A stretch of 64,000 bases of DNA, taken from positions 248,001-312,000 of the forward strand of contig NZ_SPQK01000003.1 of NCBI RefSeq assembly GCF_004570875.1, in the 5' to 3' direction. Below the pieces are notes generated by a model that made no database searches, was not told where the DNA came from, and saw nothing but the letters and a program-made list of their open reading frames with translations. The translations under genes were made by a program, and so were the position numbers. Every line of letters starts with the position of its first letter. Position 1 is the stretch's first letter. This document shows, in pieces, positions 45,301 through 55,071 of the stretch. The stretch is from Blastococcus sp. CT_GayMR16 (GTDB taxonomy: Bacteria; Actinomycetota; Actinomycetes; Mycobacteriales; Geodermatophilaceae).

Positions 45301-45559
45301 GGGCACGGAGTACCACGGCGGGCCGCTCCGGGCTCGTCGGATGTGCCCCCCGCAGCGGGCGGTGCGGACGCCGGAGCGGGGCGACGCGCCGTCCTCCCCC
45401 TTTCCACGTGTCCGACGTCCGTGGTCAGATGCGCTCCTCCGCCGGTGTGGGCGGCGTCACCAGCAAGCTGGAGGCACGGATGTCGGTGGGGCAGAACGGG
45501 GCGGCGACCCGCACGGAAGGGTTCGGCACGCTGACCTGCGCATCGAGCCGCACGGCATC

Positions 45560-46390
45560 GTGACGGCGACCGCTCCCCGCCGGACCGGGGCGGTGACCCC
45601 CGGGCGCGGCAGCGGCGGGCCGGCACCGCGCCGCGCGGCAATCACCGCGGGCACCCTGCGCAAGGACCGCTGGTGGCTGCAGCCGCTGATCACCGTCGTC
45701 ATCCTGGCGGCCTTCGTGGCGTACTCGAGCTTTCGCGCCTTCCAGAACGCGCACTACTTCGCCGAGCCCTACATCTCGCCCTTCTACTCGCCGTGCCTGA
45801 CGACGGCGTGCGAGGGCGACACGTTCCCGAAGCTGTTCACGGGGCCTGCGTGGATCTCCCCCGCGCTCTACATCCTGGTCATCCCGCTGGGCCTGCGACT
45901 GACCTGCTACTACTACCGCAAGACGTACTACCGGTCGTTCTGGCTCTCGCCGCCCGCCTGTGCGGTCGCCGAGCCGCACCGCCGTTACACCGGTGAGACG
46001 CGGTTGCCGCTGCTCGGCCAGAACATCCACCGCTACGCCCTCTACGGCGCGCTCGTCTTCAACGTGATCCTCACCTACGACGCCGTCCTCGCGTTCCGCA
46101 ACGAGGAGGGCGAGTGGGGGCACATGGGGCTCGGCACCCTCGTGCTCCTGACCAACGCCGCGCTGCTGTGGCTCTACTCGCTGTCCTGCCACTCCTGCCG
46201 GCACATCATCGGCGGCCGGCTCAACCACTTCTCCCGGCACCCGCTGCGCTACAAGGCCTGGACCCGGATCTCCGCGCTCAACGGGCGGCACGCGATGTTC
46301 GCCTGGCTGTCGCTGTTCAGCGTCGCGCTGGCCGACGTCTACGTCTTCCTCCTCGCCACAGGCACGATCAGCGATCTGAGGTTCTTCTGA
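45560..46390 (+). CDS. Succinate dehydrogenase membrane anchor (2)
   Basis: 276 aa from GTG 45560, about five helices. Distinct from the first SdhC: it has LRLTCYYYRKTYYRSFWLSP, GQNIHRYALYGALVFN and SCHSCRHIIGGRLNHFS with several His for heme. Cys residues in SPCLTTACEG fit a loop. Start codon of the next gene overlaps its stop. Confidence 0.85.
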   Translation: MTATAPRRTGAVTPGRGSGGPAPRRAAITAGTLRKDRWWLQPLITVVILAAFVAYSSFRAFQNAHYFAEPYISPFYSPCLTTACEGDTFPKLFTGPAWISPALYILVIPLGLRLTCYYYRKTYYRSFWLSPPACAVAEPHRRYTGETRLPLLGQNIHRYALYGALVFNVILTYDAVLAFRNEEGEWGHMGLGTLVLLTNAALLWLYSLSCHSCRHIIGGRLNHFSRHPLRYKAWTRISALNGRHAMFAWLSLFSVALADVYVFLLATGTISDLRFF

Positions 46391-48186
46391 TGGAGCTCGA
46401 GAAGCACTCCTACGACGTCGTCGTCGTCGGGGCGGGGGGTGCAGGCCTCCGGGCCGCCATCGAAGCCCACGAGAGCGGCGCCCGGACGGCGGTCGTGTGC
46501 AAGTCGCTCCTGGGCAAGGCGCACACAGTGATGGCGGAGGGAGGGATCGCCGCCGCGATGGCCAACCTCTATCCCGAGGACAACTGGCGGGTGCATTTCC
46601 GCGACACGATGCGCGGCGGCAAGATGCTCAACCACTGGCGGATGGCGCAGCTGCACGCGCAGGAGGCGCCGGACCGGGTCCGCGAGCTGGAGGACTGGGG
46701 CGCGCTCTTCGACCGCACCCCCGACGGCCTGATCAGCCAGCGCGACTTCGGCGGGCACCGGTACGCCCGCCTCGCCCACGTCGGGGACCGCACCGGGCTC
46801 GAACTGATCCGCACGCTGCAGCAGCGCACCGTCGCCCTCGGGATCGACGTGTACATGGAGTGCACGGTCACCCGGCTGCTCACGAACGACGACGGAATCA
46901 CCGGCGCCTTCGGGTACTGGCGGGAGTCCGGCCGCTTCATCGCCTGGCAGGCCCCGTCGGTCGTGCTGGCCACCGGCGGGATCGGCAAGTCCTACAAGGT
47001 CACCTCGAACTCCTGGGAGTACACCGGCGACGGCCACTCCCTCGCGCTCCAGGCCGGCGCGACGCTGGTGAACATGGAGTTCGTGCAGTTCCACCCGACC
47101 GGGATGGTGTGGCCCCCGTCGGTGCGCGGGATCCTCGTGACCGAGAGCGTCCGCGGCGACGGCGGCATCCTGAAGAACTCCGCGGGCAACCGCTTCATGT
47201 TCGACTACATCCCCGACTTCTTCCGCAAGGAGACCGCGGAGACCGAGGCCGAGGCCGACCGCTGGTACGACGACAAGAAGAACAACCGCCGCCCGCCCGA
47301 GCTGCTGCCCCGCGACGAGGTCGCCCGGGCGATCAACAGCGAGGTGAAGGCCGGCCGGGGCACCCCGCACGGCGGCGTCTTCCTGGACATCGCCTCGCGC
47401 CGTTCGGCGGACTACATCCGCAAGCGTCTGCCGTCGATGTACCACCAGTTCAAGGAGCTCGCCGAGGTCGACATCACGGCCGAGGCCATGGAGGTCGGCC
47501 CCACCTGCCACTACGTCATGGGCGGGGTGGAGGTCGAGCCCGACACCGAGGCCGCCCGCGTACCGGGCCTCTTCGCAGCCGGTGAGGTGGCGGGGGGCAT
47601 GCACGGTTCGAACCGCCTCGGCGGGAACTCCCTGTCCGACCTGCTGGTCTTCGGACGGCGCGCGGGGGCGGCGGCCGCCGAGCACGCGCAGGGGCGGGCC
47701 GGCCGGGTCGACCTGCCGGACGAGGCCCTGGCCGACGCGGGACGGGCGGCGCTGGCGCCGTTCGACCGGGAGGGCGGCGAGAACCCGTACACCGTGCAGC
47801 ACGACCTGCAGCAGACGATGCACGACCTGGTCGGCATCATCCGGACCGCGCCGGAGATGGAGCAGGCCCTGGAACGGATCGAGGAGCTGAAGGCGCGGGT
47901 GGCGAACCTCTCGGTGGAGGGGCACCGGCAGTACAACCCCGGGTGGCACCTGGCGCTGGACCTGCCGCACATGCTCATCGTCAGCGAGTGCATCGCGCGG
48001 GCGGCCCTCGAGCGGGAGGAGAGTCGCGGCGGGCACACCCGCGACGACTTCCCCGGGCCCGTGGAGGAATGGGGCCGGACGAACCTCATCTGCACCCCGA
48101 CACCCGACGGAGGGGTTGCGGTCAGACGCCAACCGCTCCCCCAGATGCCGCCCGAGCTGGCCGAGATCTTCGAGGAGGTCTCGTGA
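46390..48186 (+). CDS. Succinate dehydrogenase/fumarate reductase flavoprotein (2)
   Basis: 598 aa. FAD motif VVVVGAGGAGLRAAIEAHES; FAD-linked His in GKAHTVMAEGGIAAAM; active site FHPTGMVWPP and THYVMGGVEVEP-like CHYVMGGVEV; C-terminal GSNRLGGNSLSDLL. The short form, unlike the 648-aa first copy. ATG overlaps the previous stop. Confidence 0.94.
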   Translation: MELEKHSYDVVVVGAGGAGLRAAIEAHESGARTAVVCKSLLGKAHTVMAEGGIAAAMANLYPEDNWRVHFRDTMRGGKMLNHWRMAQLHAQEAPDRVRELEDWGALFDRTPDGLISQRDFGGHRYARLAHVGDRTGLELIRTLQQRTVALGIDVYMECTVTRLLTNDDGITGAFGYWRESGRFIAWQAPSVVLATGGIGKSYKVTSNSWEYTGDGHSLALQAGATLVNMEFVQFHPTGMVWPPSVRGILVTESVRGDGGILKNSAGNRFMFDYIPDFFRKETAETEAEADRWYDDKKNNRRPPELLPRDEVARAINSEVKAGRGTPHGGVFLDIASRRSADYIRKRLPSMYHQFKELAEVDITAEAMEVGPTCHYVMGGVEVEPDTEAARVPGLFAAGEVAGGMHGSNRLGGNSLSDLLVFGRRAGAAAAEHAQGRAGRVDLPDEALADAGRAALAPFDREGGENPYTVQHDLQQTMHDLVGIIRTAPEMEQALERIEELKARVANLSVEGHRQYNPGWHLALDLPHMLIVSECIARAALEREESRGGHTRDDFPGPVEEWGRTNLICTPTPDGGVAVRRQPLPQMPPELAEIFEEVS

Positions 48187-48938
48187 GCTACGACGCGGCA
48201 TTCCGGGTCTGGCGTGGGGACGCGTCCGGCGGCGACCTGCAGGACTTCCGGGTCGAGGTGAACGAGGGCGAGGTGGTCCTCGACGTCATCCACCGCCTGC
48301 AGGCGACCCAGGCCGGCGACCTCGCCGTCCGCTGGAACTGCAAGGCCGGCAAGTGCGGATCGTGCAGCGCGGAGATCAACGGACGGCCGCGGCTGATGTG
48401 CATGACGCGGATGAGCACGTTCGGCGAGGACGAGACGGTGACGGTCACGCCGATGCGGACGTTCCCGGTCATCCGCGACCTGGTCACCGACGTGTCGTTC
48501 AACTACGAAAAGGCCGCGCAGATCCCGGCGTTCACGCCCCGGCCACGGGACGAGGACGGCAACCACCGGATGCAGCAGATCGACGTCGAGCGCTCGCAGG
48601 AGTTCCGCAAGTGCATCGAGTGCTTCCTCTGCCAGGACACGTGCCACGTCATCCGCGACCACGAGGAGAACAAGGCGGTCTTCGCCGGCCCCCGTTTCCT
48701 CATCCGGCTGGCCGAGCTCGACATGCACCCGCTCGACGTGGTCGACCGCAAGCACGCGGCCCAGGACGAGTTCGGCCTGGGCTACTGCAACATCACCAAG
48801 TGCTGCAGCGAGGTGTGCCCGGAGAACATCCACCTCACCGACAACGGCATCATCCCGCTGAAGGAGCGGGTGGTGGACCGCAAGTTCGACCCGCTCACCT
48901 GGCTGGGCGACAAGATCGGCCGCCGCCCCAAGGACTGA
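48183..48938 (+). CDS. Succinate dehydrogenase iron-sulfur subunit (2)
   Basis: 251 aa. GTG overlaps the flavoprotein stop. 2Fe-2S ligands in NCKAGKCGSCSAEI plus LMCM; cluster cysteines in KCIECFLCQDTCH and CNITKCCSEVCPEN. Completes the second operon; the direction of flux (succinate oxidation or fumarate reduction) cannot be told from sequence. Confidence 0.93.
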   Translation: MSYDAAFRVWRGDASGGDLQDFRVEVNEGEVVLDVIHRLQATQAGDLAVRWNCKAGKCGSCSAEINGRPRLMCMTRMSTFGEDETVTVTPMRTFPVIRDLVTDVSFNYEKAAQIPAFTPRPRDEDGNHRMQQIDVERSQEFRKCIECFLCQDTCHVIRDHEENKAVFAGPRFLIRLAELDMHPLDVVDRKHAAQDEFGLGYCNITKCCSEVCPENIHLTDNGIIPLKERVVDRKFDPLTWLGDKIGRRPKD

Positions 48939-48974
48939 TCAGCCGTCCTGCTCCTCGACGGGCGGCCGCGCCGG

Positions 48975-49331
48975 CTACCGGCCGGGGAACAGCTCCCGCA
49001 CCGCGGGCATGTCGAGCGCGCGGACGGTCGAGATGAGCAGCTCGAGGGAGTCGCCGGGCAGGACTCCCGGTTCGGCGAACACGAGAACGCCGTCCCGGAA
49101 CACCATGAGCGTCGGTATCGAACGAACCCCGACCGCGGCAGGCAGATCCGGTTCGGCGTCGGCGTCCACCCGGGCGAAGACGACGTCCGGATGGCGCTGT
49201 GCAGCGGCCTCCAGGACCGGGGTGAGGGCCCGGCACGCGGCGCGTGCTGCACTCCAGAAGTCGACCAGCACGATGCCTCGGGCCAGGACGGCGTCCGCGA
49301 AGTCGTCTGCCGAGAGAGTCAGGGTGCTCAT
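48975..49331 (-). CDS. Thioredoxin-fold protein without CXXC
   Basis: 118 aa. The Trx fold is clear (IVLVDFWSAARAACRALTPV, VFARVDADAEPDL, GVRSIPTLMVFRDG with the cis-Pro), but the WCGPC site reads WSAARAACR: the first Cys is lost and one Cys remains. It may bind proteins or act by a single thiol rather than as a disulfide reductase. ATG 49331. Confidence 0.87.
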   Translation of the reverse strand: MSTLTLSADDFADAVLARGIVLVDFWSAARAACRALTPVLEAAAQRHPDVVFARVDADAEPDLPAAVGVRSIPTLMVFRDGVLVFAEPGVLPGDSLELLISTVRALDMPAVRELFPGR

Positions 49332-49396
49332 GCGGGCCTCCTGCCGTGGAACTGCGCGGCCGAGGTACCCCTGGCACCCCGGCCGCGAACGGGAAA

Positions 49397-49426
49397 GAGG
49401 GGGGAGGCCCGAAGGCCTCCCCCCTC
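49397..49426 (-). terminator. Flagellin terminator with UUCG loop
   Basis: Perfect 13-bp stem (49397-49409 with 49414-49426). On the flagellin strand the loop reads UUCG closed by C-G, the very stable tetraloop. It sits 52 nt after the flagellin stop. Confidence 0.85.
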
Positions 49427-49478
49427 ATCCAAGGTGGAGCAGTGGAACTGAGTGCCTCAGCTACTCAGCCGACCGAGG

Positions 49479-50741
49479 TCAGCGGAGGAGCGAGAGGACA
49501 CCCTGCGAGGCCTGGTTGGCCTGCGCGAGCATCGCGGTGCCGGCCTGCGACAGGATCTGGTTCCGAGTGAACTGGACCATTTCCTGCGCCATGTCGGCGT
49601 CGCGGATGCGGCTCTCGGAGGCGGTCAGGTTCTCGACCGCGACGTTGAGGTTGTTGATGGTGTGGTCGAACCGGTTCTGGATGGCACCGAGGTCGGCCCG
49701 CTTGTTCGACACGGTCTTGATGGCCGTGTCGAGCAGGTCGATCGCCGACGTGGCACCGCTGGCGGCGGTGAAGGTCGGGGTGGCCTTGGCGATGTCCTGA
49801 GCCGACGCGGACAGGGCGTAACCGCTGGACGTGGTGTAACCGGAGACCGCCACGGCGGGAACCGTGAAGGTGATACCGGAGGCCGTACCCGCGAACGGGG
49901 TCGCGCTACCCAGGCCGAACGCCGTCTGGGCGGCGGTGTTCAGTGCGGCCAGCGCCTGGGTGGCGGTGGTGGCCGAGCTGTAGTCCACCGAGCCCAGGTC
50001 CAGGGTCTTGCCCGCGAACCCGATCGTGCCGGTCAGGGACTCGTACGCCGCGACGGAGCCACCACCGGTGGTCCAGTCGTTGGCGGACGCGGCCGTGGTC
50101 TCGGTGATCGTCATGACCGCAGCGACAGAAGCCGTCGACGCGGTGCTGACGACGGCCTTGCCCGAGGCGGCGGTGGTGCCGGTCTGGAAGGCGTAGGCCC
50201 CCACACCGGTCACGTCGACCCCGTCGACCTTGAGGCCGGCGGAACCCATGTTGGTGCCGACGGAAACGGCGATGCTCTCACCAGCGTTGGCGCCGACCTG
50301 GAAGTTGGCGGAGAAGGTGCCGTCGAGCAGCTTCTTGCCGTTGAAGGTCGTCGTCGAGGAGATGCGGTCCAGCTCCGACTTGAGCTGGCCGATCTCCGAC
50401 TGGATGTTGTTCAGAGCGTCGGCGTTGACACCACCGGCGTTGCTGGCCTGGACGGACAGGTCACGCATGCGCTGGAGAATGCTGTGCGTCTCGGTGAGCG
50501 CACCTTCAGCCGTCTGCACGACCGAGATGCCGTCCTGGGTGTTGCGGACGGCGACCTTGAGACCACCGATCTGCGAGCGCAGACCCTCAGAGATCGCCAG
50601 GCCGGCCGCGTCGTCGGCGGCACGGTTGATACGGAAGCCGGAAGAGAGCTTCTCCAGCGACTTGCTCATCTGGCCGTCGGTGACGGACAGGTTGCGGTAC
50701 GCGTTGAGCGCCGCGATGTTGTTGTTGACGCGCAGACCCAC
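49479..50741 (-). CDS. fliC: Flagellin
   Basis: 420 aa. N-terminal D0/D1: LRVNNNIAALNAYRNLSVTD, SGFRINRAADDAAGLAISEG. C-terminal D1/D0: NRFDHTINNLNVAVENLTAS, SRIRDADMAQEMVQFTRNQI, then QANQASQGVLSLLR. The middle (about 180-330) is variable, rich in Thr, Ala, Ser and Gly, the exposed D2/D3 part. AGGAGGA precedes the start. No other flagellar genes are in the window. Confidence 0.96.
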   Translation of the reverse strand: MGLRVNNNIAALNAYRNLSVTDGQMSKSLEKLSSGFRINRAADDAAGLAISEGLRSQIGGLKVAVRNTQDGISVVQTAEGALTETHSILQRMRDLSVQASNAGGVNADALNNIQSEIGQLKSELDRISSTTTFNGKKLLDGTFSANFQVGANAGESIAVSVGTNMGSAGLKVDGVDVTGVGAYAFQTGTTAASGKAVVSTASTASVAAVMTITETTAASANDWTTGGGSVAAYESLTGTIGFAGKTLDLGSVDYSSATTATQALAALNTAAQTAFGLGSATPFAGTASGITFTVPAVAVSGYTTSSGYALSASAQDIAKATPTFTAASGATSAIDLLDTAIKTVSNKRADLGAIQNRFDHTINNLNVAVENLTASESRIRDADMAQEMVQFTRNQILSQAGTAMLAQANQASQGVLSLLR

Positions 50742-51086
50742 GATGTTCCTCCTTGGAAGGGTTCCTTTCCCCCGGCTGCATCCATGTAGCCGGAGCCTTG
50801 CTGCAGGTGGTTACGGCGGGTCCGCTGGGAAGGTTGAGCTGAAAGGCCTGGTTCTTTTGGGGCGTATGTGACGGGAGGGGTCGATCGCGGTCACATCAGC
50901 GCACAAGGGTGCCGATGACTCCGGAGCAGACTTCTCGACTCGCTCCGGCCAAATGCCTGGTCAGAGGGCCGGTCGGCGGCGTTCGCGACCCGTCCCCCGG
51001 GTACTCGGGGGACTCGGATCCCGATCGGCCGGTCGAGCAAAAAAAATCCCGCGAAGAGTGAACGCGACCCGTTCGTGGGGGCTCGC
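50742..51086. other. Flagellin upstream region
   Basis: 345 nt without a credible gene. AGGAGGA lies about 4 nt before the flagellin GTG. A T8 run on the minus strand near 51041-51048 lies 3' of the SnoaL-like gene and could be a weak terminator. I could not identify a sigma-28 promoter with confidence. Confidence 0.4.
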
Positions 51087-51493
51087 TCAGGGTTCGCCGG
51101 CGACCGGATGCGGTGCCTCGGCCCACCACGGCGCCCGCCACTCGGGCGCCTCGAAGCCGTCCATCACGTAGATGGACTCACGGGCCACCCTGTCGCCGCG
51201 GCTCGAGGATCTCCACGCCGTAGTTCCACGGGCCGCCGTCGTAGCGGATCCGCAACTCCACGACCCAGACGTCCCCCCTCGCCGCGCACCCGGCGGACGT
51301 CGAAGTCGACCTTGGTGGCGGGGTAGTGCCGGCGCCACTCCCGGAAGTTCTCGACACCCTCGAACCGCTCCCCCGACTGCGGGAACTCGAGGACGGCGTC
51401 GTCCAGGTAGATCTCGTGCGCGACGTCCTCCTGGCGGGCCGCGCTGAGGTCGAAGTAGTGCTTCAGCCCCGCCCGGACGCCGGTCTCGTCCAT
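51087..51493 (-). pseudogene. SnoaL-like protein, two frameshifts
   Basis: ATG 51493 reads MDETGVRAGLKHYFDLSAAR. At 51273-51278 a C6 run has one base too many, so the frame passes to DVWVVELRIRYDGGPWNYG; near 51197-51201 it shifts again to DRVARESIYVMDGFEAPEW and the stop at 51087. Length 407 nt fits two insertions. Joined, it would be a normal 135-aa NTF2-like protein. Confidence 0.75.
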
Positions 51494-51611
51494 GGCTGCA
51501 CCTCCGTCGACGCGCTGCGCAACGATGGCACGATCGTCGGCTGCAGGGCGGCCCGCTTGACGCGGGACACGTGCCGGGTCAAGGTCCAGGTCACCGGTGA
51601 GAGGGCGGCGC

Positions 51612-52139
51612 ATGGACGTCGACGTGATCGTCGAGATCCCCAAGGGGTCTCGCAACAAGTACGAGTACGACCTCGCGCTGGACCGGATCCGGCTCGACCG
51701 GATGCTGTTCACAGCGACCGGCTACCCCAGTGACTACGGGTTCGTTCCCGACACCCTCGCCGAGGACGGCGACCCGATCGACGCGCTCGTCCTGCTCGCC
51801 GAGCCCACCTTTCCGGGCTGCCTGGTGCGCGCCCGCGTGATCGGCGTCTTCTGGATGCGCGACACGAACGGGCCCGACGCCAAGCTGCTGTGCGTGCCGG
51901 CGACCGACCCGCGGCACGCGCACCTGCAGGATCTCGGGGACGTGCCGATGCACCAGATCAGCGAGATCTGGCACTTCTTCGAGATCTACGAGGCGCTGGA
52001 GCCGGACAAGTCGGCCGAGCCGATCAAGGCGTCGGAGACCCGCGGCTGGGAGCGCCGGAAGGAGGCGGTCCTGGCGCTGGAGGACGCTCAGCGCCGGTTC
52101 GCCGAACAGCACGCCCTCCAAGCGGGCACCCACGCGTAG
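51612..52139 (+). CDS. ppa: Inorganic pyrophosphatase
   Basis: 175 aa from ATG 51612. Hydrolyses diphosphate to phosphate. Family I motifs: EIPKGSRNKYEYD, YPSDYGFVPDTLAEDGDPID (the DGDPID Mg site), and the C-terminal EIWHFFEIYEALEPDK. Length typical for bacterial soluble PPase. No neighbour explains it. Confidence 0.96.
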   Translation: MDVDVIVEIPKGSRNKYEYDLALDRIRLDRMLFTATGYPSDYGFVPDTLAEDGDPIDALVLLAEPTFPGCLVRARVIGVFWMRDTNGPDAKLLCVPATDPRHAHLQDLGDVPMHQISEIWHFFEIYEALEPDKSAEPIKASETRGWERRKEAVLALEDAQRRFAEQHALQAGTHA

Positions 52140-52251
52140 GGCCCTGCGCCCGCCGGATCTCCCGGCTTCCGGGAAGTCGGTGCTCTACCTCCCGGGACAT
52201 CTCCGTCGCCACGCTCGCGGCATCAACCCGAGCGTGGATGAGGAGGACGTC

Positions 52252-52956
52252 ATGGAGTTCCCGACCCTGGTGCGGCGCGGCGGGCTCGCAGCGCTGGTGG
52301 CTGGCGTGGTCGGCGTGCTGTTCGCACCGCTCTACGCGCTGGCCTACTTCCAGACCCAGGACGGCGGCGAATCGCTGAGCGAGTTCGGGCCGCTGGTCCC
52401 GTGGCACGAGACTCTCGGCCCGGCCCTCGAGCCGCTGCTCACGTTCGCCTCGCCGGACACGGTCTACCTGACCTACGGCAAGCTCTGGCTGGTCGTGACG
52501 CTGGGCTGGCTGGCCGGCACGCTGGCGCTGCACTCCTGGCAGTCGTCCCGGGCAGGGCGGGCGGAACGGTGGGGATTCCGCATCGTCGTCGTCGCGCTGA
52601 CGTTGCTCACGGCCGGCGTCATCGGCGCCTACTTCGTCGTGCACCTGGCACCGACGGCCCTCGACGCCTCGTTCTCGTGGCTGATGGTGCCGGCCTTCGT
52701 GCTCATGGCGGTCGGGTGGCCGCTGTTCGGCGCCGGCACCCTGCGGGCTGGGGTGGCGCCGAAGGTCGGTGGGTGGCTGCTCACGCTGGGCTGGTTCCCC
52801 GGGTTCGTGCTGCTCACCTTCGTGCTCGGCCAGCTGACCGCCGCCACACTGCTGCTCCAGGTCGCCTGGATCGTGCTGGGGCACGCCATGTGGTCGCAGG
52901 CGCGCAGCCGGACGCCCGACCCCGTCCGGCCGGTGGAGCCTGCCCCGGCGGCCTGA
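52252..52956 (+). CDS. Integral membrane protein
   Basis: 234 aa from ATG 52252, preceded by AGGAGGA. About six membrane helices; first at about 11-30 (AALVAGVVGVLFAPLYALAY). No known family motif. Lies upstream of the two-component system with a 42-nt gap, so may share a transcript. Confidence 0.78.
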   Translation: MEFPTLVRRGGLAALVAGVVGVLFAPLYALAYFQTQDGGESLSEFGPLVPWHETLGPALEPLLTFASPDTVYLTYGKLWLVVTLGWLAGTLALHSWQSSRAGRAERWGFRIVVVALTLLTAGVIGAYFVVHLAPTALDASFSWLMVPAFVLMAVGWPLFGAGTLRAGVAPKVGGWLLTLGWFPGFVLLTFVLGQLTAATLLLQVAWIVLGHAMWSQARSRTPDPVRPVEPAPAA

Positions 52957-52998
52957 AGCCGTCCGAAGCCGGGGGCCCGGCGCCATCATGTGCCCATC

Positions 52999-55071
52999 AT
53001 GAGCGGGAACCAGCAGGTCGCCGGCTCTCCGCCGGTCGCCGGGAGACACCGCGGACGGACGGCGCGCCGGCTCGCCTGGGCGGTCGCCGGGCTCTCCGGT
53101 GGCCTCGGGGTAGCGTCCCTGATCCTGATCGCCCGGCACGCGGGAGACCCCCGGGTCGAGATCGACGAGTACTGGCCCGCGGCGGCGATCATGGCGATCG
53201 CCTTTCCCGTGGTCGGTGTGCTGATCGTGTCCCGGCACCCCCGGCACGCGATCGGCTGGCTGCTGTCGGGAATCGGGCTGTCGATCGCCGTGGAGAGCGC
53301 GACCGGGTGGTACGCGACGGTCGCGCTGCTGCCGGGGTCCGATCTCCCCGCCGGGGAGTTCGCTGCCTGGCTGAGCGCGTGGACCGGGGACGGCGCGTTC
53401 GCCTCGCTGTCCTTCTTGGCGCTGCTCTTTCCGGACGGACGACTCCCGTCGCCGAGGTGGCGGCCACTGGCGTGGCTCATCGCCGGGCTCGCCCTCGCGC
53501 TGACGCTCGATCTCCTGCTGCGGCCAGGCCCGCTCGACGACCACCCCGCCGTGCCCAACCCCACCGGGATCGAGGGGTTCGAGCGATTCGTCCTGCCGGT
53601 CGCCGTCGGAGCCACCCTCTACCTGGGCTCCATCGTCGCGGCCGTCGCCTCCCTCGTGGTGCGGTTCCGCCGGGCGCAGGGTGCCGAGCGTCAGCAGGTG
53701 AAGTGGTTCGGCTACGCGTTCGCCCTGATCCCGCCCGCGCTGATCGGCAACGTCCTGTTCCCCGACTGGGCATGGCTGATCGGCGGACTGGCCGTCGCCG
53801 CGCTACCAGCAGCGATCGGGGTCGCCGTGCTGCGCTACCGGCTCTTCGACATCGACGTGATCATCAACCGCACCCTCGTCTACGGCACTCTCACCGTGGG
53901 CCTGGTAGCCGGGTACGTGGGGGTCGTCGGCTACCTGGGCACCCTGCTGCGCTCGGGCACCGACCTGGCCGTCTCCCTGGTCGCGACCGCCGTGGTGGCC
54001 ATCCTGTTCGCGCCCGCCAGGGATCGGCTGCAACGTGCGGTCGACCGGCTGCTCTACGGCGAGCGGCGCGACCCCTACGCCGCGGTGGCCGCGCTGGACC
54101 GGCGGCTGGCGGTCGCCCTGGCTCCGGACGAGGTGCTGCCGGCGATCGTCGACACCATCCGGGTGGCCCTTCGGCTGCCCTATGCCGCAATCGAGCTGCT
54201 GCGGGGGGACACCGTCGAGATCGTCGCGTCCGCCGGGGACCCGACTCCCGGCGGCCCGCTGGTCCTGCCGCTGTCCTACGGCGGTGAGGAGGTCGGCCGG
54301 CTGGTGCTCGCCCCGCGCGGGCCGGGCGAGGGGTTCTCCCCGGCCGACCGGCGGCTGATCGACGTGCTCGCGGGGCACGCCGGGGTGGCCGTGCACGGGG
54401 TCCGGACGATGGCCGACCTGCAACGCTCCCGGGAGCGGCTCGTGCTGGCGCGCGAGGAGGAGCGGCGGCGGCTGCGCCGCGACCTGCACGACGAGCTCGC
54501 TCCCACGCTCGCGGCCCTCGGTCTGAGGGCGGCCACCGTGGGCGAGCTCATCGCCGCCGATCCCGAGCAGGCCGCGAAGGTCAACGATGCGCTGCGGGCC
54601 AACATCCGGGCCGCCGTCCGCGATGTGCGCCTGCTCGTACACGACCTGCGCCCGCCGGCCCTGGACGAGCTCGGGTTGATCGAGGCCATCCGGGACCGGG
54701 CCGACCGGACCGGCGGCCCGCCGACCACGGTCGAGGCGCCGGCGCCGTTGCCTCCGCTTCCGGCCGCGGTGGAGGTGGCGGCCTACCGGATCACCGCCGA
54801 GGCGCTGACCAACGCCGCCAAGCACGCGGCCGCGCACGAGTGCCGGGTCCGGCTGTGCTGCGCCGACGGGCGCGTCCTGGAGGTGGAGGTCACCGACGAC
54901 GGCGTCGGCCTGCCGGAGCGCCCGCGGTCAGGCGTCGGGCTGATCTCGATGCGCGAGCGCGCCGCCGAGCTCGGGGGCACCTGCGAGATCCATCGACTGC
55001 CCCCACCTGCCGGTGGCACGAGCGTGCGAGCGCACCTGCCCCTCCTCGCGCCCGCCGGAGGCCCGCGATGA
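52999..55071 (+). CDS. NarL-type sensor histidine kinase
   Basis: 690 aa from ATG 52999 (GTG 52990 adds three). About eight membrane helices in the first 310 residues, then a GAF-like segment (about 360-470), the HisKA_3 helix with His497 in EERRRLRRDLHDELAPTLA, and an HATPase_c (EALTNAAKHAAAHE, DDGVGLPERPRSGVGLISMR). Overlaps the response-regulator gene by 4 nt; the two form a pair. Signal unknown. Confidence 0.92.
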   Translation: MSGNQQVAGSPPVAGRHRGRTARRLAWAVAGLSGGLGVASLILIARHAGDPRVEIDEYWPAAAIMAIAFPVVGVLIVSRHPRHAIGWLLSGIGLSIAVESATGWYATVALLPGSDLPAGEFAAWLSAWTGDGAFASLSFLALLFPDGRLPSPRWRPLAWLIAGLALALTLDLLLRPGPLDDHPAVPNPTGIEGFERFVLPVAVGATLYLGSIVAAVASLVVRFRRAQGAERQQVKWFGYAFALIPPALIGNVLFPDWAWLIGGLAVAALPAAIGVAVLRYRLFDIDVIINRTLVYGTLTVGLVAGYVGVVGYLGTLLRSGTDLAVSLVATAVVAILFAPARDRLQRAVDRLLYGERRDPYAAVAALDRRLAVALAPDEVLPAIVDTIRVALRLPYAAIELLRGDTVEIVASAGDPTPGGPLVLPLSYGGEEVGRLVLAPRGPGEGFSPADRRLIDVLAGHAGVAVHGVRTMADLQRSRERLVLAREEERRRLRRDLHDELAPTLAALGLRAATVGELIAADPEQAAKVNDALRANIRAAVRDVRLLVHDLRPPALDELGLIEAIRDRADRTGGPPTTVEAPAPLPPLPAAVEVAAYRITAEALTNAAKHAAAHECRVRLCCADGRVLEVEVTDDGVGLPERPRSGVGLISMRERAAELGGTCEIHRLPPPAGGTSVRAHLPLLAPAGGPR

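Noticed and set aside
50742-50960. Sigma-28 promoter for flagellin
   Set aside because: No TAAA-N15-GCCGATAA-like match was found.
51035-51060. Intrinsic terminator with T8 run
   Set aside because: The stem before the T-run is only about 4 bp; listed only as possible.
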